Shown: piece after piece, positions 40,255 through 47,843 of the stretch
How positions within the stretch are numbered: the first letter of the stretch is position 1
Layout: each line of letters begins with the position of its first letter
From: Ruminococcus sp.
GTDB lineage: Bacteria; Bacillota; Clostridia; Oscillospirales; Acutalibacteraceae
DNA: 51,031 nt
NCBI GenBank assembly: GCA_017404145.1
Contig: JAFRCW010000029.1
Span: 1 to 51,031 of the forward strand
Direction of reading: 5' to 3'
The notes under the pieces: generated by a model
The model's input: only the letters and a program-made list of their open reading frames with translations
Told to the model about the DNA's origin: nothing
Database searches by the model: none
Program-made: the position numbers and the translations under genes

Positions 40255-40440
40255 TCAGTCCTCGTCCTTGACGATGACCTGTCTGCCGTTGTACTTACCG
40301 CAGTTGGGGCAAACCCTATGGGGAGCCTTGTACTCACCGCACTCAGGGCAAACGGAAAGAGCGGGAGCCTGCAGCTTCCAGACGTTGGATCTTCTCTTCA
40401 TCTTTCTTGCGTGTGAATGTTTTCTAGCCGGTACAGCCAT
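40255..40440 (-). CDS. rpmF: 50S ribosomal protein L32
   Basis: A 61-residue L32. The N-terminus MAVPARKHSHARKMKRRS and the four-Cys zinc ribbon CPECG...CPNCG identify it. This is the zinc-binding form (no C-minus replacement). It lies 32 nt after the YceD gene, the usual pairing. Confidence 0.97.
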   Translation of the reverse strand: MAVPARKHSHARKMKRRSNVWKLQAPALSVCPECGEYKAPHRVCPNCGKYNGRQVIVKDED

Positions 40441-40472
40441 ATTCTGACCTCCTTCATATATGAATGATAATG

Positions 40473-40967
40473 TTAATCTAATAAATTCTGAAGTTGTACG
40501 AGTCTCGGATCAATCTCCTGCCTGTCACAGCCGCAATCGCCTAAGTTCAGATTATGTCCACATTTTTGACAGAGACCTTGACAGTCTCCCCTGCAAAGGA
40601 ACTTAGACGGCAGCTCAAGCAGAATATCGGACGAAACCAGCTCATCCAGCTCGAGACTCCTGTCGGGCGTTTCAATATAGTCGTCGTTGAACTCTTCCTC
40701 CAACGCCTCGATCAGCCTGTGGACAAAGTGATAGTCCATATGCCTCTTGATCTCATCAAAACAGCGGTCACAGCGCGTTTCAAAGTCAAACGCGGTGTCA
40801 ATACTAACAGACACCATACCCGCCGTGTTCTGCGCGACAGCCTTCACAGATACCGGAGAGGTGAATGGATAGCCTCCGCCGAACTCCACTTGGCTCATAT
40901 CAAGATCATAAGACACCCGCTTGGACGAGCCGTCAGAGGCAAATACCTCAGTCAAATCAAAGACCAT
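40473..40967 (-). CDS. YceD/DUF177 protein
   Basis: A 164-residue protein of the DUF177 (YceD) family, linked to 23S rRNA/50S accumulation in bacteria and plants. Cys residues in TRCDRCF and the C-terminal CRGDCQGLCQKCGHN..CGC cluster are family features and likely bind zinc. The start is the ATG with GGGAGG 6 nt upstream; an ATG nine codons earlier lies before that site. Cotranscribed with rpmF from a strong promoter. Confidence 0.9.
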   Translation of the reverse strand: MVFDLTEVFASDGSSKRVSYDLDMSQVEFGGGYPFTSPVSVKAVAQNTAGMVSVSIDTAFDFETRCDRCFDEIKRHMDYHFVHRLIEALEEEFNDDYIETPDRSLELDELVSSDILLELPSKFLCRGDCQGLCQKCGHNLNLGDCGCDRQEIDPRLVQLQNLLD

Positions 40968-41012
40968 AGCGACCTCCCAAGCAGAGTAATGCATATTAAA
41001 ACGCTACGATAT

Positions 41013-41041
41013 ATTATAATAAAGGCAGAATCCTTTGTCAA
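41013..41041 (-). promoter_or_regulatory. Promoter of yceD-rpmF
   Basis: On the minus strand perfect TTGACA (41036-41041) and TATAAT (41013-41018) have a 17-nt spacer. Confidence 0.88.
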
Positions 41042-41097
41042 GTAAATTCTTGCGGTTTTCTTAGGGATTTCTTTGTGGAATGTGACAAACGCTTTCG

Positions 41098-41332
41098 AAA
41101 TGAGGAATGAGGAATTAGGAATGAGGAATTTTGGGAGGGCTGCGCCCTCACCCGATTGTAATAATGTTATTTCAGCACAGTAGGGTACGGTCTTGACCGT
41201 ACCGCTTAGCAAAAGTTTGTTATACAATCAGCGTTTCGGGAGGGTCAAGACCCTCCCCTACAGTAATATTTTATTGTTTGAACGAAGCGAGTAACCGAAA
41301 TTCTTAATTCCTCATTCCTGATTCCTCATTAT
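41098..41332. repeat. Composite module and BIME-like pair
   Basis: An AATGAGGAATTAGG tandem (41098-41128), GGGC-TGC-GCCC hairpin and CACCCGATT box run to 41157. The BIME-like pair follows: GTAGGG with GTACGGTC/GACCGTAC stem (41180-41204), then GGGAGGGTC/GACCCTCCC ending CCCTAC (41237-41261). Next comes GAACGAAGCGAGTAACC, then an AATTCCTCATTCCTG tandem (41304-41330). No gene. Confidence 0.75.
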
Positions 41333-41362
41333 AAAAAGCCTCCGCCCTACAGGGCAGAGGCA
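41333..41362 (-). terminator. Terminator of the NrdD-tail-like gene
   Basis: On the minus strand GCCTCTGCCC/GGGCGGAGGC (one wobble) is followed by TTTTTAT. Confidence 0.88.
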
Positions 41363-41381
41363 AATCTTCAAAATCTTACTT

Positions 41382-41675
41382 TCAAGCGATCTCTTCTAAG
41401 GAGCAGTCGCAGGCGAGGGTGTGCTTTACTCGGTCCTCGACCTCGGCACGCTTGCCGTTATTGAAGCGATCTAAGGTACCTACCAGATAACCGGTGATAC
41501 GGCGGATGCGCTCAAAGGGAACGCTGTCATAATCGTATTTCATATCCACATACTCGCCGTCTACGGTGAAGTCGACGGATTTGATGATCTTGTCGGGATT
41601 CTGCTCTTTCAGGCTCTGAACGTAGAAGTCGATTTCTTTCTGGGCTAAGGTGCCGCCGGTTACTGTTACTGTCAT
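41382..41675 (-). CDS. Short protein resembling the NrdD C-terminal tail
   Basis: A 97-residue protein. Its segment RIRRITGYLVGTLDRFNNGK followed by RAEVEDRVKH resembles the C-terminal stretch of anaerobic ribonucleotide reductase NrdD (the RVCGYLG...GKQEEV..RVKH pattern), but the rest of NrdD is absent. The N-terminal half is a predicted alpha/beta region without known motif. The tail ends with a CDC pair and Ser/Glu. Short proteins of this kind appear in Clostridia, sometimes labelled as the reductase itself; the role is unknown. The second of two close ATGs is chosen because GAGGAA lies 6 nt upstream. Confidence 0.6.
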   Translation of the reverse strand: MTVTVTGGTLAQKEIDFYVQSLKEQNPDKIIKSVDFTVDGEYVDMKYDYDSVPFERIRRITGYLVGTLDRFNNGKRAEVEDRVKHTLACDCSLEEIA

Positions 41676-41923
41676 TGTCATTTCCTCATTTCATATTAAT
41701 TTCTGTTATTGAAAGACGATTTATGTTTCTTTTGGAGAATTAAAACATACATTATCTTGGTGACAATTAGAATAATAGCACAATATATTGTGGTTTTCAA
41801 GTAACAATTCAAAAATTTTTATTACATTTTTTTAATCTTTAATTGCCATTTCGAAAAATATGGGAACGCCCCGATCTCAAAGTCTCTGATTCTATGCAGA
41901 TTCCGTTGGTTACAATACGGATA
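41676..41923. other. AT-rich gap without recognised features
   Basis: About 250 nt, A/T-rich between 41690 and 41850. It must hold the promoter of the NrdD-tail-like gene, but no good -35/-10 pair stands out. No repeat family or hairpin with a T tract is seen. Confidence 0.4.
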
Positions 41924-42106
41924 CTATCTGAAACCGAAAAAGTCGTCGCCGAAGGTCTCGCGCCACAAATCGGTGTTGATCTCGCGGTAAATATCGACGA
42001 TCGGCTTCTCCAGAGGATAATGGTAGTCGTTCTCCGGCGGACGCTTCTCGTTTTTGTCTTCTCTCAGATGTTTGCCGCGATACACCGTTCTTTTATGTTT
42101 CGCCAT
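41924..42106 (-). CDS. Small basic hypothetical protein
   Basis: 60 residues, very rich in Lys, Arg, His and Tyr in the first half (MAKHKRTVYRGKHLRED) and acidic/aromatic at the end (ETFGDDFFGFR). No family is recognised. A good ribosome site (GAGGTGAT) lies 4-5 nt before the ATG, which supports a real gene. It is divergent from a 34-residue membrane ORF 80 nt away that has a matching GAGGTGAT site. Confidence 0.55.
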   Translation of the reverse strand: MAKHKRTVYRGKHLREDKNEKRPPENDYHYPLEKPIVDIYREINTDLWRETFGDDFFGFR

Positions 42107-42186
42107 GATATCACCTCAATGATATTATGCTGCGATACCCGTATAATATTCCTGCATCTGTCTATACTGATATTGAGGTGATAAAA

Positions 42187-42291
42187 ATGCTGATGTTTTT
42201 TCTCGGACTGCTCGCGGGCGGCTTTTTCGGCGTCGCCGTGATGTGTATTCTCTCTGTCGCGTCCGATGACGACGACAGCCGCGGAGTATAA
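42187..42291 (+). CDS. 34-residue membrane protein (DUF3789-like)
   Basis: A tiny protein: one hydrophobic helix (LMFFLGLLAGGFFGVAVMCI) followed by an acidic tail (SDDDDSRGV). The GLLAGGFFGV..MC pattern resembles DUF3789, small single-helix proteins seen in Firmicutes chromosomes and mobile elements. GAGGTGAT lies 5-6 nt upstream of the ATG. It ends 2 nt before the -35 box of the ComEA-like gene. Too short for most gene callers; function unknown. Confidence 0.6.
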   Translation: MLMFFLGLLAGGFFGVAVMCILSVASDDDDSRGV

Positions 42292-42293
42292 CG

Positions 42294-42322
42294 TTGACAT
42301 TACCCTCTCCCAATGATATGAT
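42294..42322 (+). promoter_or_regulatory. Promoter of the ComEA-like gene
   Basis: TTGACA (42294-42299) and TATGAT (42317-42322) have a 17-nt spacer, 24 nt before the start codon. Confidence 0.8.
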
Positions 42323-42346
42323 AGTGAAAAATCCGGGAGCGCAAAA

Positions 42347-42688
42347 ATGAAAACAAAGCAAAGGAAGCTCGAAAAGCTCATTCTGATCACCGGCGCGGTG
42401 TTCCTTTTCCTGATGATCGGCGCGTGTCTGTTCTTCTCGCTCAGAGAAAACAGCGTCAGCTATCACGACGCCGCACAGATCGAAGAAATGAGCGTCGCGT
42501 ATATCAATATCAATACCGCCGACAAAGAAACGCTGAAGCTGCTTCCCGATATCTCTGACACGATTGCGGAAAATATTATTCATTACCGCGAGGAAAACGG
42601 CGCTTTTCGGAATACGGAAGATATCGTCAAGGTGAAGGGGATCGGCGAAGAGATCTATCAATATATCATAATATACATCACTGTATAA
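42347..42688 (+). CDS. ComEA-like helix-hairpin-helix protein
   Basis: 113 residues. A basic N-terminus and membrane helix (about 11-32) anchor it outside the cell. Two helix-hairpin-helix motifs follow (ININTADKETLKLLPDIS and TEDIVKVKGIGEEIYQ), matching the DNA-binding domain of ComEA. The SLBB domain of full-length ComEA is missing, so this is a short form. With comEC in the same window it suggests a DNA-uptake apparatus, though the genes are 9 kb apart. GGGAG lies upstream of the ATG. Confidence 0.85.
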   Translation: MKTKQRKLEKLILITGAVFLFLMIGACLFFSLRENSVSYHDAAQIEEMSVAYININTADKETLKLLPDISDTIAENIIHYREENGAFRNTEDIVKVKGIGEEIYQYIIIYITV

Positions 42689-42694
42689 CAAAAC

Positions 42695-42727
42695 GGGACT
42701 ACCGAAAACGGCAGTCCCTTTCTCTTT
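42695..42727. terminator. Bidirectional terminator, ComEA-like/ispF
   Basis: GGGACTACCG-AAAA-CGGCAGTCCC forms a stem with one mismatch. The plus strand continues TTTCTCTTT and the minus strand GTTTTG. Confidence 0.8.
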
Positions 42728-42735
42728 GGTGTTGT

Positions 42736-43203
42736 TTATTCGAGTAAGCACACAGCGGTGGCGGAGATACCCTCTCCCCTGCCGGTGAAACCTAAATGCT
42801 CCTCGGTAGTCGCCTTGACGCTGACACACTTCTTCTTGAGTCCGCAGGCGACGGCAATATTCTCGCGCATCTCGTCGATATAAGGCGCGAGCTTCGGCGC
42901 CTGCGCGACAACAGTCACATCGATATTGACTACCTTGTAGCCCTCCTGCTCGATCCTGCCGACGACCTCCCATAAGAGCTTTAAGGAATCAGCATCCTTG
43001 TACTTCTCATCGTTATCGGGGAAAAGCTTGCCGATATCTCCCAGCGCCGCCGCGCCGAGCAGGGCGTCCATCACGGCGTGCAGGAGAACGTCCGCGTCGG
43101 AGTGGCCCAAAAGCCCCAGCTCATAGGGGATCTCTACGCCGCCGAGAATCAGATCTCTGCCCTTTTGGAGCTTGTGAACGTCATAACCGTGTCCTATTCT
43201 CAT
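42736..43203 (-). CDS. ispF: 2-C-methyl-D-erythritol 2,4-cyclodiphosphate synthase
   Basis: Fifth enzyme of the MEP isoprenoid pathway, 155 residues, typical length. Zinc ligands lie in GYDVHKL (Asp/His) and a later His; [19 protein letters not shown] is the family signature, and [14 protein letters not shown] closes the protein. The start overlaps the ispD stop by ATGA, so the two neighbouring pathway steps are coupled. Confidence 0.96.
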   Translation of the reverse strand: MRIGHGYDVHKLQKGRDLILGGVEIPYELGLLGHSDADVLLHAVMDALLGAAALGDIGKLFPDNDEKYKDADSLKLLWEVVGRIEQEGYKVVNIDVTVVAQAPKLAPYIDEMRENIAVACGLKKKCVSVKATTEEHLGFTGRGEGISATAVCLLE

Positions 43204-43901
43204 ATCAAATCCTTCTCTCTTTCCCGCAGGATCGCCTCGGCGAACAGCAGGTCTGTCTTAGTCGTCAGCTTGATGTTGGTATACTTTCCTATTGCGATCG
43301 TGACCTGCTCGCCCAGCGCCTCAACCATAGAGCAGTCATCGGTGACTCTCAGGCGCTTGTCCTTTGCGTTTTGCAGAGCGCACAGGTACAGTTTCTTCTC
43401 GAACACCTGAGGTGTCTGTACGGCGTAGAGCGTACTTCTGTCGGGCGTGGAAATGATCGTCATTGAGTCGACCACCTTCACCGTATCGGTCACGGGCGTA
43501 CCGAGAGTGGCGGCGTTCTTAGTATACGCCGTTTCGATGACATTTATGATCTCTTCTTCGGTAACAAGCATCCGCGCGCCGTCGTGAATGACAAAAAACT
43601 GAGACTCTTTATTCGCGGCAAGGACGCCGTTTTTCACGCTGTCGGAGCGTTCCTCACCGCCCGGTACGATCGCTTTCAGCTTCGTATAGGGACGGGTGAT
43701 TTCGGTGATCGTTTTGATATCCTCCGCACGGGTGACAACGACGATCTCATCGATCAGCGGACAGCTCTCAAAGACCGAGAGCGTGCGCTCGATCACGGTC
43801 TTGCCGTTGATGATCAATAACTGCTTCGGCGTATCCAGCCCCATACGGGTGGCGTTGCCCGCCGCAACAATAATAGCGGAGGTAAATGGATGGTTTCTCA
43901 T
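43200..43901 (-). CDS. ispD: 2-C-methyl-D-erythritol 4-phosphate cytidylyltransferase
   Basis: Third enzyme of the MEP pathway, 233 residues. The CTP loop is AAGNATRMG (usual AAGxGxRM, with Asn-Ala here), with a Lys in [22 protein letters not shown] and IHDGARMLV are signature parts. The region before the ATG is a TCAGTTATCGG-type tandem with no good Shine-Dalgarno, unlike nearly every other gene here. Coupled to ispF. Confidence 0.94.
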   Translation of the reverse strand: MRNHPFTSAIIVAAGNATRMGLDTPKQLLIINGKTVIERTLSVFESCPLIDEIVVVTRAEDIKTITEITRPYTKLKAIVPGGEERSDSVKNGVLAANKESQFFVIHDGARMLVTEEEIINVIETAYTKNAATLGTPVTDTVKVVDSMTIISTPDRSTLYAVQTPQVFEKKLYLCALQNAKDKRLRVTDDCSMVEALGEQVTIAIGKYTNIKLTTKTDLLFAEAILREREKDLI

Positions 43902-43902
43902 A

Positions 43903-44036
43903 GTTCTCAGTTATCGGTTTTCAGTTATCAGTTCATCAGGTACTGCATACGCTTGATACAGTCTGACTTATCGGAAATCAAAACCGACAACCGGGAACTG
44001 ACAACAAATTATTATCATTATGAATTATGCATTGAA
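43903..44036. repeat. AGTTATC tandem and related repeats
   Basis: Degenerate TCAGTTATCGGTTTTCAGTT units (43905-43933), then an AACCGACAACCGGGAACTG stretch (43980-44002) and ATTATGAATTATGCATTGAAT (44014-44036). No terminator for metY and no clear ispD promoter could be placed. Confidence 0.5.
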
Positions 44037-45302
44037 TTAAACCTTCTCTAACGCCTGCGCGACGTCGGCGATGATATCCTCGGGGTCTTCGATACCGACG
44101 GAGAAGCGCACCATATTCGGCGCGATGCCCGCGTCGATGAGCTGCTGATCGGAGAGCTGTCTGTGGGTGGTGGAAGCGGGATGGAGTACACAGGTTCTCG
44201 CGTCCGCTACGTGAATCACGATCTTCGCGAGCTTGAGACCTTCCATAAAGCGCACCGCGCCCTCCTTGCCGCCTTTGACGAAAATGGAGATCACGCCGCA
44301 GGTGCCGTTCGGCATATACTTCTGCGCGACGGTATAATATTTGTTGGACTCGAGACCGGGATAGTTGACCTTCTCCACTTTATCGTGGCTCTCCAAGAAC
44401 CTCGCGAGCGCAAGCGCGTTATCGCAGTGTCTTCTCATTCTCAGATGGAGAGTATCCAGACCGAGGGTGAGCAGGAAAGCGTTCTGGGGAGACATCTGGG
44501 TGCCGTAGTCGCGCATCAGGTGAGTTCTCGCCTTGACGATATACGCCGCCTTGCCGAACTGCTCGGTGTAGATGACGCCGTGATAGGTCTCGTCGGGAGT
44601 TGTGAGCATTTGATAATCGCCCTTTGTCCAGTCAAAGTTGCCGGAATCCACCACACAGCCGCCTAAGGATACCGCGTGACCGTCCATATACTTGGAGGTA
44701 GAATGAACGACGATATCTGCGCCCCACTCAAAGGGACGGCAGTTGACGGGAGTGGCAAAGGTGTTGTCCACGATCAGCGGACAGTGATGCGCGTGAGCGA
44801 CGTTGGAGAACATCTGAAGATCCACCACATCGAGAGAGGGGTTGGTCAGCGTTTCCACAAACACTGCTTTGGTGTTCTCTTTGAACGCCTTATCCAGCTC
44901 GTCCGCCGTGATATCCGGCTCGACAAAGTCAAAGTCGATGCCCAGATCTCTTAAGGTCTTGTTAAATAGATTGAAGGTGCCGCCGTAGATCGCCGCAGAA
45001 GCGATCACGTGGTCGCCCGCTTTGCAGATATTGGTAATGCTGATCAGAGAAGCAGCTTGTCCCGATGAGGTCAGCATCGCTCCAACGCCGCCTTCCAGAG
45101 CCGCGATCTTCTTCTCCACCGCATCGAGGGTGGGATTGCCCAGACGGGTATAGAAAAAGCCTTCTTCCTCAAGATCGAAGAGCCTGCCCATGGTCTCGGC
45201 GGTATCATAAACAAAGGTGGTCGACTGAGCGATCGGCACCACTCTCGGCTCGCCGTTCTTGGGCTCATAGCCCGCCTGTACGCATAATGTATCAATTTTC
45301 AT
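44037..45302 (-). CDS. metY: O-acetylhomoserine aminocarboxypropyltransferase
   Basis: PLP enzyme of direct sulfhydrylation: O-acetylhomoserine plus sulfide to homocysteine. 421 residues, within the usual 420-430 for MetY. The Cys/Met-metabolism fold is clear (QSTTFVYD, YTRLGNPTLDAVE, SSGQAASL, VDNTFATPVN); the PLP Lys is in HSTSKYMDGH. The C-terminal HPASTTHRQLS and VRFSVGIEDPEDI are typical. The start is the ATG after GGAGG, which itself lies in the last codons of the upstream zinc-ribbon gene (4-nt gap). Confidence 0.94.
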   Translation of the reverse strand: MKIDTLCVQAGYEPKNGEPRVVPIAQSTTFVYDTAETMGRLFDLEEEGFFYTRLGNPTLDAVEKKIAALEGGVGAMLTSSGQAASLISITNICKAGDHVIASAAIYGGTFNLFNKTLRDLGIDFDFVEPDITADELDKAFKENTKAVFVETLTNPSLDVVDLQMFSNVAHAHHCPLIVDNTFATPVNCRPFEWGADIVVHSTSKYMDGHAVSLGGCVVDSGNFDWTKGDYQMLTTPDETYHGVIYTEQFGKAAYIVKARTHLMRDYGTQMSPQNAFLLTLGLDTLHLRMRRHCDNALALARFLESHDKVEKVNYPGLESNKYYTVAQKYMPNGTCGVISIFVKGGKEGAVRFMEGLKLAKIVIHVADARTCVLHPASTTHRQLSDQQLIDAGIAPNMVRFSVGIEDPEDIIADVAQALEKV

Positions 45303-45306
45303 TTTC

Positions 45307-45834
45307 TTAACCTCCAAACAGTCCTTTGATAATTTCTATCACCTTGTCGGTCCCGAATACGACCAGCGCGATCAGCGCGAGAAGAAGGATCATCGAGATC
45401 ACCTTGACGGTGGTTCGCATCGCGGGAGACATTTTCTTTTCTTCTTCAAAAGAATTATTTTTATATTTCTCGATATCCTTTTTGATATCGTCCATATACG
45501 CCTCGTTAGGATTTTTCAGCGTTTCTACCGTGTTCAGCAGTTCGCTCGCCTTCGGGATCGCAGAATACGGCACCAGCAGATTGATGTTATTGAGCTTGAC
45601 GTCATAGCCTGTCACCAGCTCGTTTGCTACGCCCTGCGGCAGACTGTTCTGCTCGATAAACGGGATCTCGGCGTCCTTGAGCATACCGGTGACCATCGCA
45701 CGTTCGGTGCCGCCGACCACCGCCAGACGGACAGGCTCGTTGATATCAGTGATGCTGCTGAGCTTTTTGCCGCACTCGCTGCAGCGCGTCTGATCGTCGC
45801 TGTGCAGTTTCTTGCAGGCTTTGCAGTATTTCAT
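45307..45834 (-). CDS. Zinc-ribbon single-pass membrane protein
   Basis: 175 residues. Cys4, Cys7 and Cys19, Cys22 (CKAC...CSEC) form an N-terminal zinc ribbon. Residues 35-110 resemble the DUF2007 type of putative signal-transducing domain (RLAVVGGTERAMVTGMLKDAEIPF), and one C-terminal helix lies at about 147-167. Function unknown. It is tightly coupled to metY, only 4 nt apart. The ATG with GGAGGG upstream is used; an earlier start would contain that site. Confidence 0.72.
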   Translation of the reverse strand: MKYCKACKKLHSDDQTRCSECGKKLSSITDINEPVRLAVVGGTERAMVTGMLKDAEIPFIEQNSLPQGVANELVTGYDVKLNNINLLVPYSAIPKASELLNTVETLKNPNEAYMDDIKKDIEKYKNNSFEEEKKMSPAMRTTVKVISMILLLALIALVVFGTDKVIEIIKGLFGG

Positions 45835-45863
45835 AGCATTACCCTCCTTTTTCACTGAATCCG

Positions 45864-45892
45864 ATTATATCACAGATATATCAGCATTTCAA
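45864..45892 (-). promoter_or_regulatory. Promoter of the zinc-ribbon/metY operon
   Basis: On the minus strand TTGAAA (45887-45892) and TATAAT (45864-45869) have a 17-nt spacer. No SAM riboswitch or S-box fold is seen between it and the gene. Confidence 0.75.
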
Positions 45893-46442
45893 CAAGGAGA
45901 GGAAAATTATTTGGGGAATGACGAATGTTCGGGAAAATGAGAAATTAGGAATGAGGAATTGTGGGCGGGGTACTTGACCGTTCCGCTTTGTAGGAGCGAT
46001 GATGTAACACCGTAGGGCGGGGGCTTGTGTCAAGAGTAACACGGTTGCTCCCGCCGGTAATCGTCTGTTAAATAAATGTTATTGACAGTGCATATTTGAC
46101 GTTTGTTTTGCTTCGCGTGAAAACGTCGTGATAATAGCGGCGTTTCGGCAAGTCGTGGGCGCCTTGCCCTACTGTATTACTGCAACGTCATATAGAGCTG
46201 TAGGGAACGATGCCCACATCGTTCCGTTATCAATTATCCGAGCGAAGCGAGTAACCTTTTTATATACGTTGCGATAATAGCAACGTTTCGGCGGGAGCAA
46301 GCCCCCGCCCTACGACACTTCGAAAGGTCCTACAAATCGGGTGAGGGCGGAGCCCTCCCTTCACATTTCATATTTCATTTTTCATATTTCATAATCGGGT
46401 GAGGAACAAGACCCTCCCCTACTGTGTTTTATCTATGCGTGT
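45893..46442. repeat. REP/BIME-like cluster, about 550 nt
   Basis: The largest non-coding block. It holds an ATGAGGAATT-type tandem (about 45938-45960) and a chimeric GGGCGGGGTACTTGACCGTTCC hairpin (45963-45986). BIME-like pair 46012-46172 has a GTAGGG head whose hairpin loop holds an extra CAAGAGTAACAC segment, and a CGGCAAG..CTTGCCCTAC end. A second pair, 46200-46313, has an AACGATG/CATCGTT head and GCGGGAGC/GCCCCCGC end. An AATCGGGTG box, GGGCGGAGCCC hairpin and TTCATATTTCATTTTTC tandem (46337-46390) follow. No gene or terminator is supported. Confidence 0.75.
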
Positions 46443-47015
46443 TTATCCCAGCACCGGCTGGAGCTGTTCTCCTCGAAACGCCGCCGCGATACTTTCGGGA
46501 AGCTTCTCAAAATCCGCTACCAGAGAATGGGGCTTGTCGGAGGGATTGTCCTGCTTCAGCGGAACGAGATAAATATGCTTTGTATTCATCAGTCTGCCGA
46601 TGTTCTGTGCCGAGGCGGAGAGCGCGTCGTTGGTGGCGATGCACAGCACCACCGGCTTATTCACTCTCAGCTGGGACTTCACCGCCATTGTCACAGGCGT
46701 ATCGGTAACGCCTAAGGCGATTTTCGACAGCGTGTTCCCCGTGCAGGGCGCAACGACCATCATATCGCACAGCCCCTTGGGTCCGATCGGCTCGGCAGTA
46801 ACGATGGTATGAATGATGCTTTTTCCCGCAATTTTCTCTATTTCATCCGTGATATCCTTCGCCTTGCCGAAGCGGGTGTCGGTCGTATAGGCGTTTTCGG
46901 ACATCACGGGATATATCTCATAACCCATAGAACGAAGGGTTTTCATCTGTTCTATGGAACGGCGAAACGTACAAAAAGAGCCCGTAAGGGCATATCCGAG
47001 TCTTTCCTTTTTCAC
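46443..47015 (-). CDS. dpaB: Dipicolinate synthase subunit B
   Basis: Flavoprotein-fold subunit of dipicolinate synthase, 190 residues, which with DpaA makes dipicolinic acid in the mother cell for the spore core. It has the flavoprotein pattern GYALTGSFCTFR, VVAPCTGNTLSKIA and ATNDALSASAQNI. It starts with GTG immediately after the dpaA stop, with GGGAGG 8 nt upstream inside the end of dpaA. Its presence marks the host as a spore former. Confidence 0.94.
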   Translation of the reverse strand: MKKERLGYALTGSFCTFRRSIEQMKTLRSMGYEIYPVMSENAYTTDTRFGKAKDITDEIEKIAGKSIIHTIVTAEPIGPKGLCDMMVVAPCTGNTLSKIALGVTDTPVTMAVKSQLRVNKPVVLCIATNDALSASAQNIGRLMNTKHIYLVPLKQDNPSDKPHSLVADFEKLPESIAAAFRGEQLQPVLG

Positions 47016-47843
47016 CTAGGTTTCCTCCCATATCTTCATAATGGTTTCTTTGATCAGTCTGCCCGCCGCCTGCGGCGAACGCTTGCCCGGCAGAGAGAGC
47101 AGGTGAAGCGTCAGGATCCCCTCTTCTCTTGCATAGTCAAAATCCACGCCCCCGGGCGATGAAGCGAGGTCAAAAATGATCGCGCCGCCGGCGATCTGCC
47201 GCAGCGCTCTTCTGTCAAGCACCATGGACGGTACGGTGTTGAAGATCAGATCATAACTATATTTTTCTATAAAAGAATAATCTACCGCTTTCATTCCAGC
47301 GGCTTTGATCCACGCGCGGTCGCTCTCTTTTCTCGCGGCAACGGTCACGTCAGCGTGTAAGGAATACAGCATATGCGACAGCGCTTTTCCGATCCTGCCG
47401 TAGCCGCAGACGAGAACCTTTGCGCCGTAAATCGAACCCTCATACTCACCGATGGCAGCTTCTAATGCGCCTTCGGCGGTCAGGACAGCGTTGCCGACGA
47501 AAAAGTCCTCGCGCTTTGAATAGTCATAGATATTCAGCCGATCCGCGGGCAAACGTTCGCTCATCCCGCTGAAAAGCGGCTTTTCCCCGATCAGCTTTTC
47601 GATCACGGAAAACCGTACCGGCTCTTTGGCAAAGGGCGCGTTCAGAAATTCTCCGGTCAGCGGCGCCACAGGCAGTACGGCAATATCCGCGTTTGAGAGC
47701 GCGGTATAGTAATCGGCGAAAGCGAGGTCGCCGGTGCTTTGCAGGCGGTCAAAGCCCGCGAGCGTCACCGTATCTCCGCCGTCCGCAAACGCACGGGCGC
47801 AGTATAACATTCTCTTATCTCCACCGAGGATCGCAACCTTCAC
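47016..47843 (-). CDS. dpaA: Dipicolinate synthase subunit A
   Basis: NAD(P)-binding subunit of dipicolinate synthase, 275 residues (Bacillus SpoVFA about 297). A Rossmann segment VLVCGYGRIGKALSHML is seen near residue 148. The N-terminal domain holds MLYCARAFADGG. Translation begins at a GTG with AAAGG upstream. In Bacillus the operon is sigma-K dependent; no sigma-A promoter is obvious here, which fits but does not prove that. Confidence 0.93.
   Translation of the reverse strand: MKVAILGGDKRMLYCARAFADGGDTVTLAGFDRLQSTGDLAFADYYTALSNADIAVLPVAPLTGEFLNAPFAKEPVRFSVIEKLIGEKPLFSGMSERLPADRLNIYDYSKREDFFVGNAVLTAEGALEAAIGEYEGSIYGAKVLVCGYGRIGKALSHMLYSLHADVTVAARKESDRAWIKAAGMKAVDYSFIEKYSYDLIFNTVPSMVLDRRALRQIAGGAIIFDLASSPGGVDFDYAREEGILTLHLLSLPGKRSPQAAGRLIKETIMKIWEET

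Noticed and set aside
45835..45893. SAM riboswitch or T-box before the metY operon
   Set aside because: Only a short leader lies between promoter and gene; no S-box or T-box motif or terminator fold is seen.
45856..46442. CRISPR array
   Set aside because: Repeats here are palindromic, unequal in length and spacing, and recur at many sites; there is no constant repeat-spacer pattern and no cas gene.
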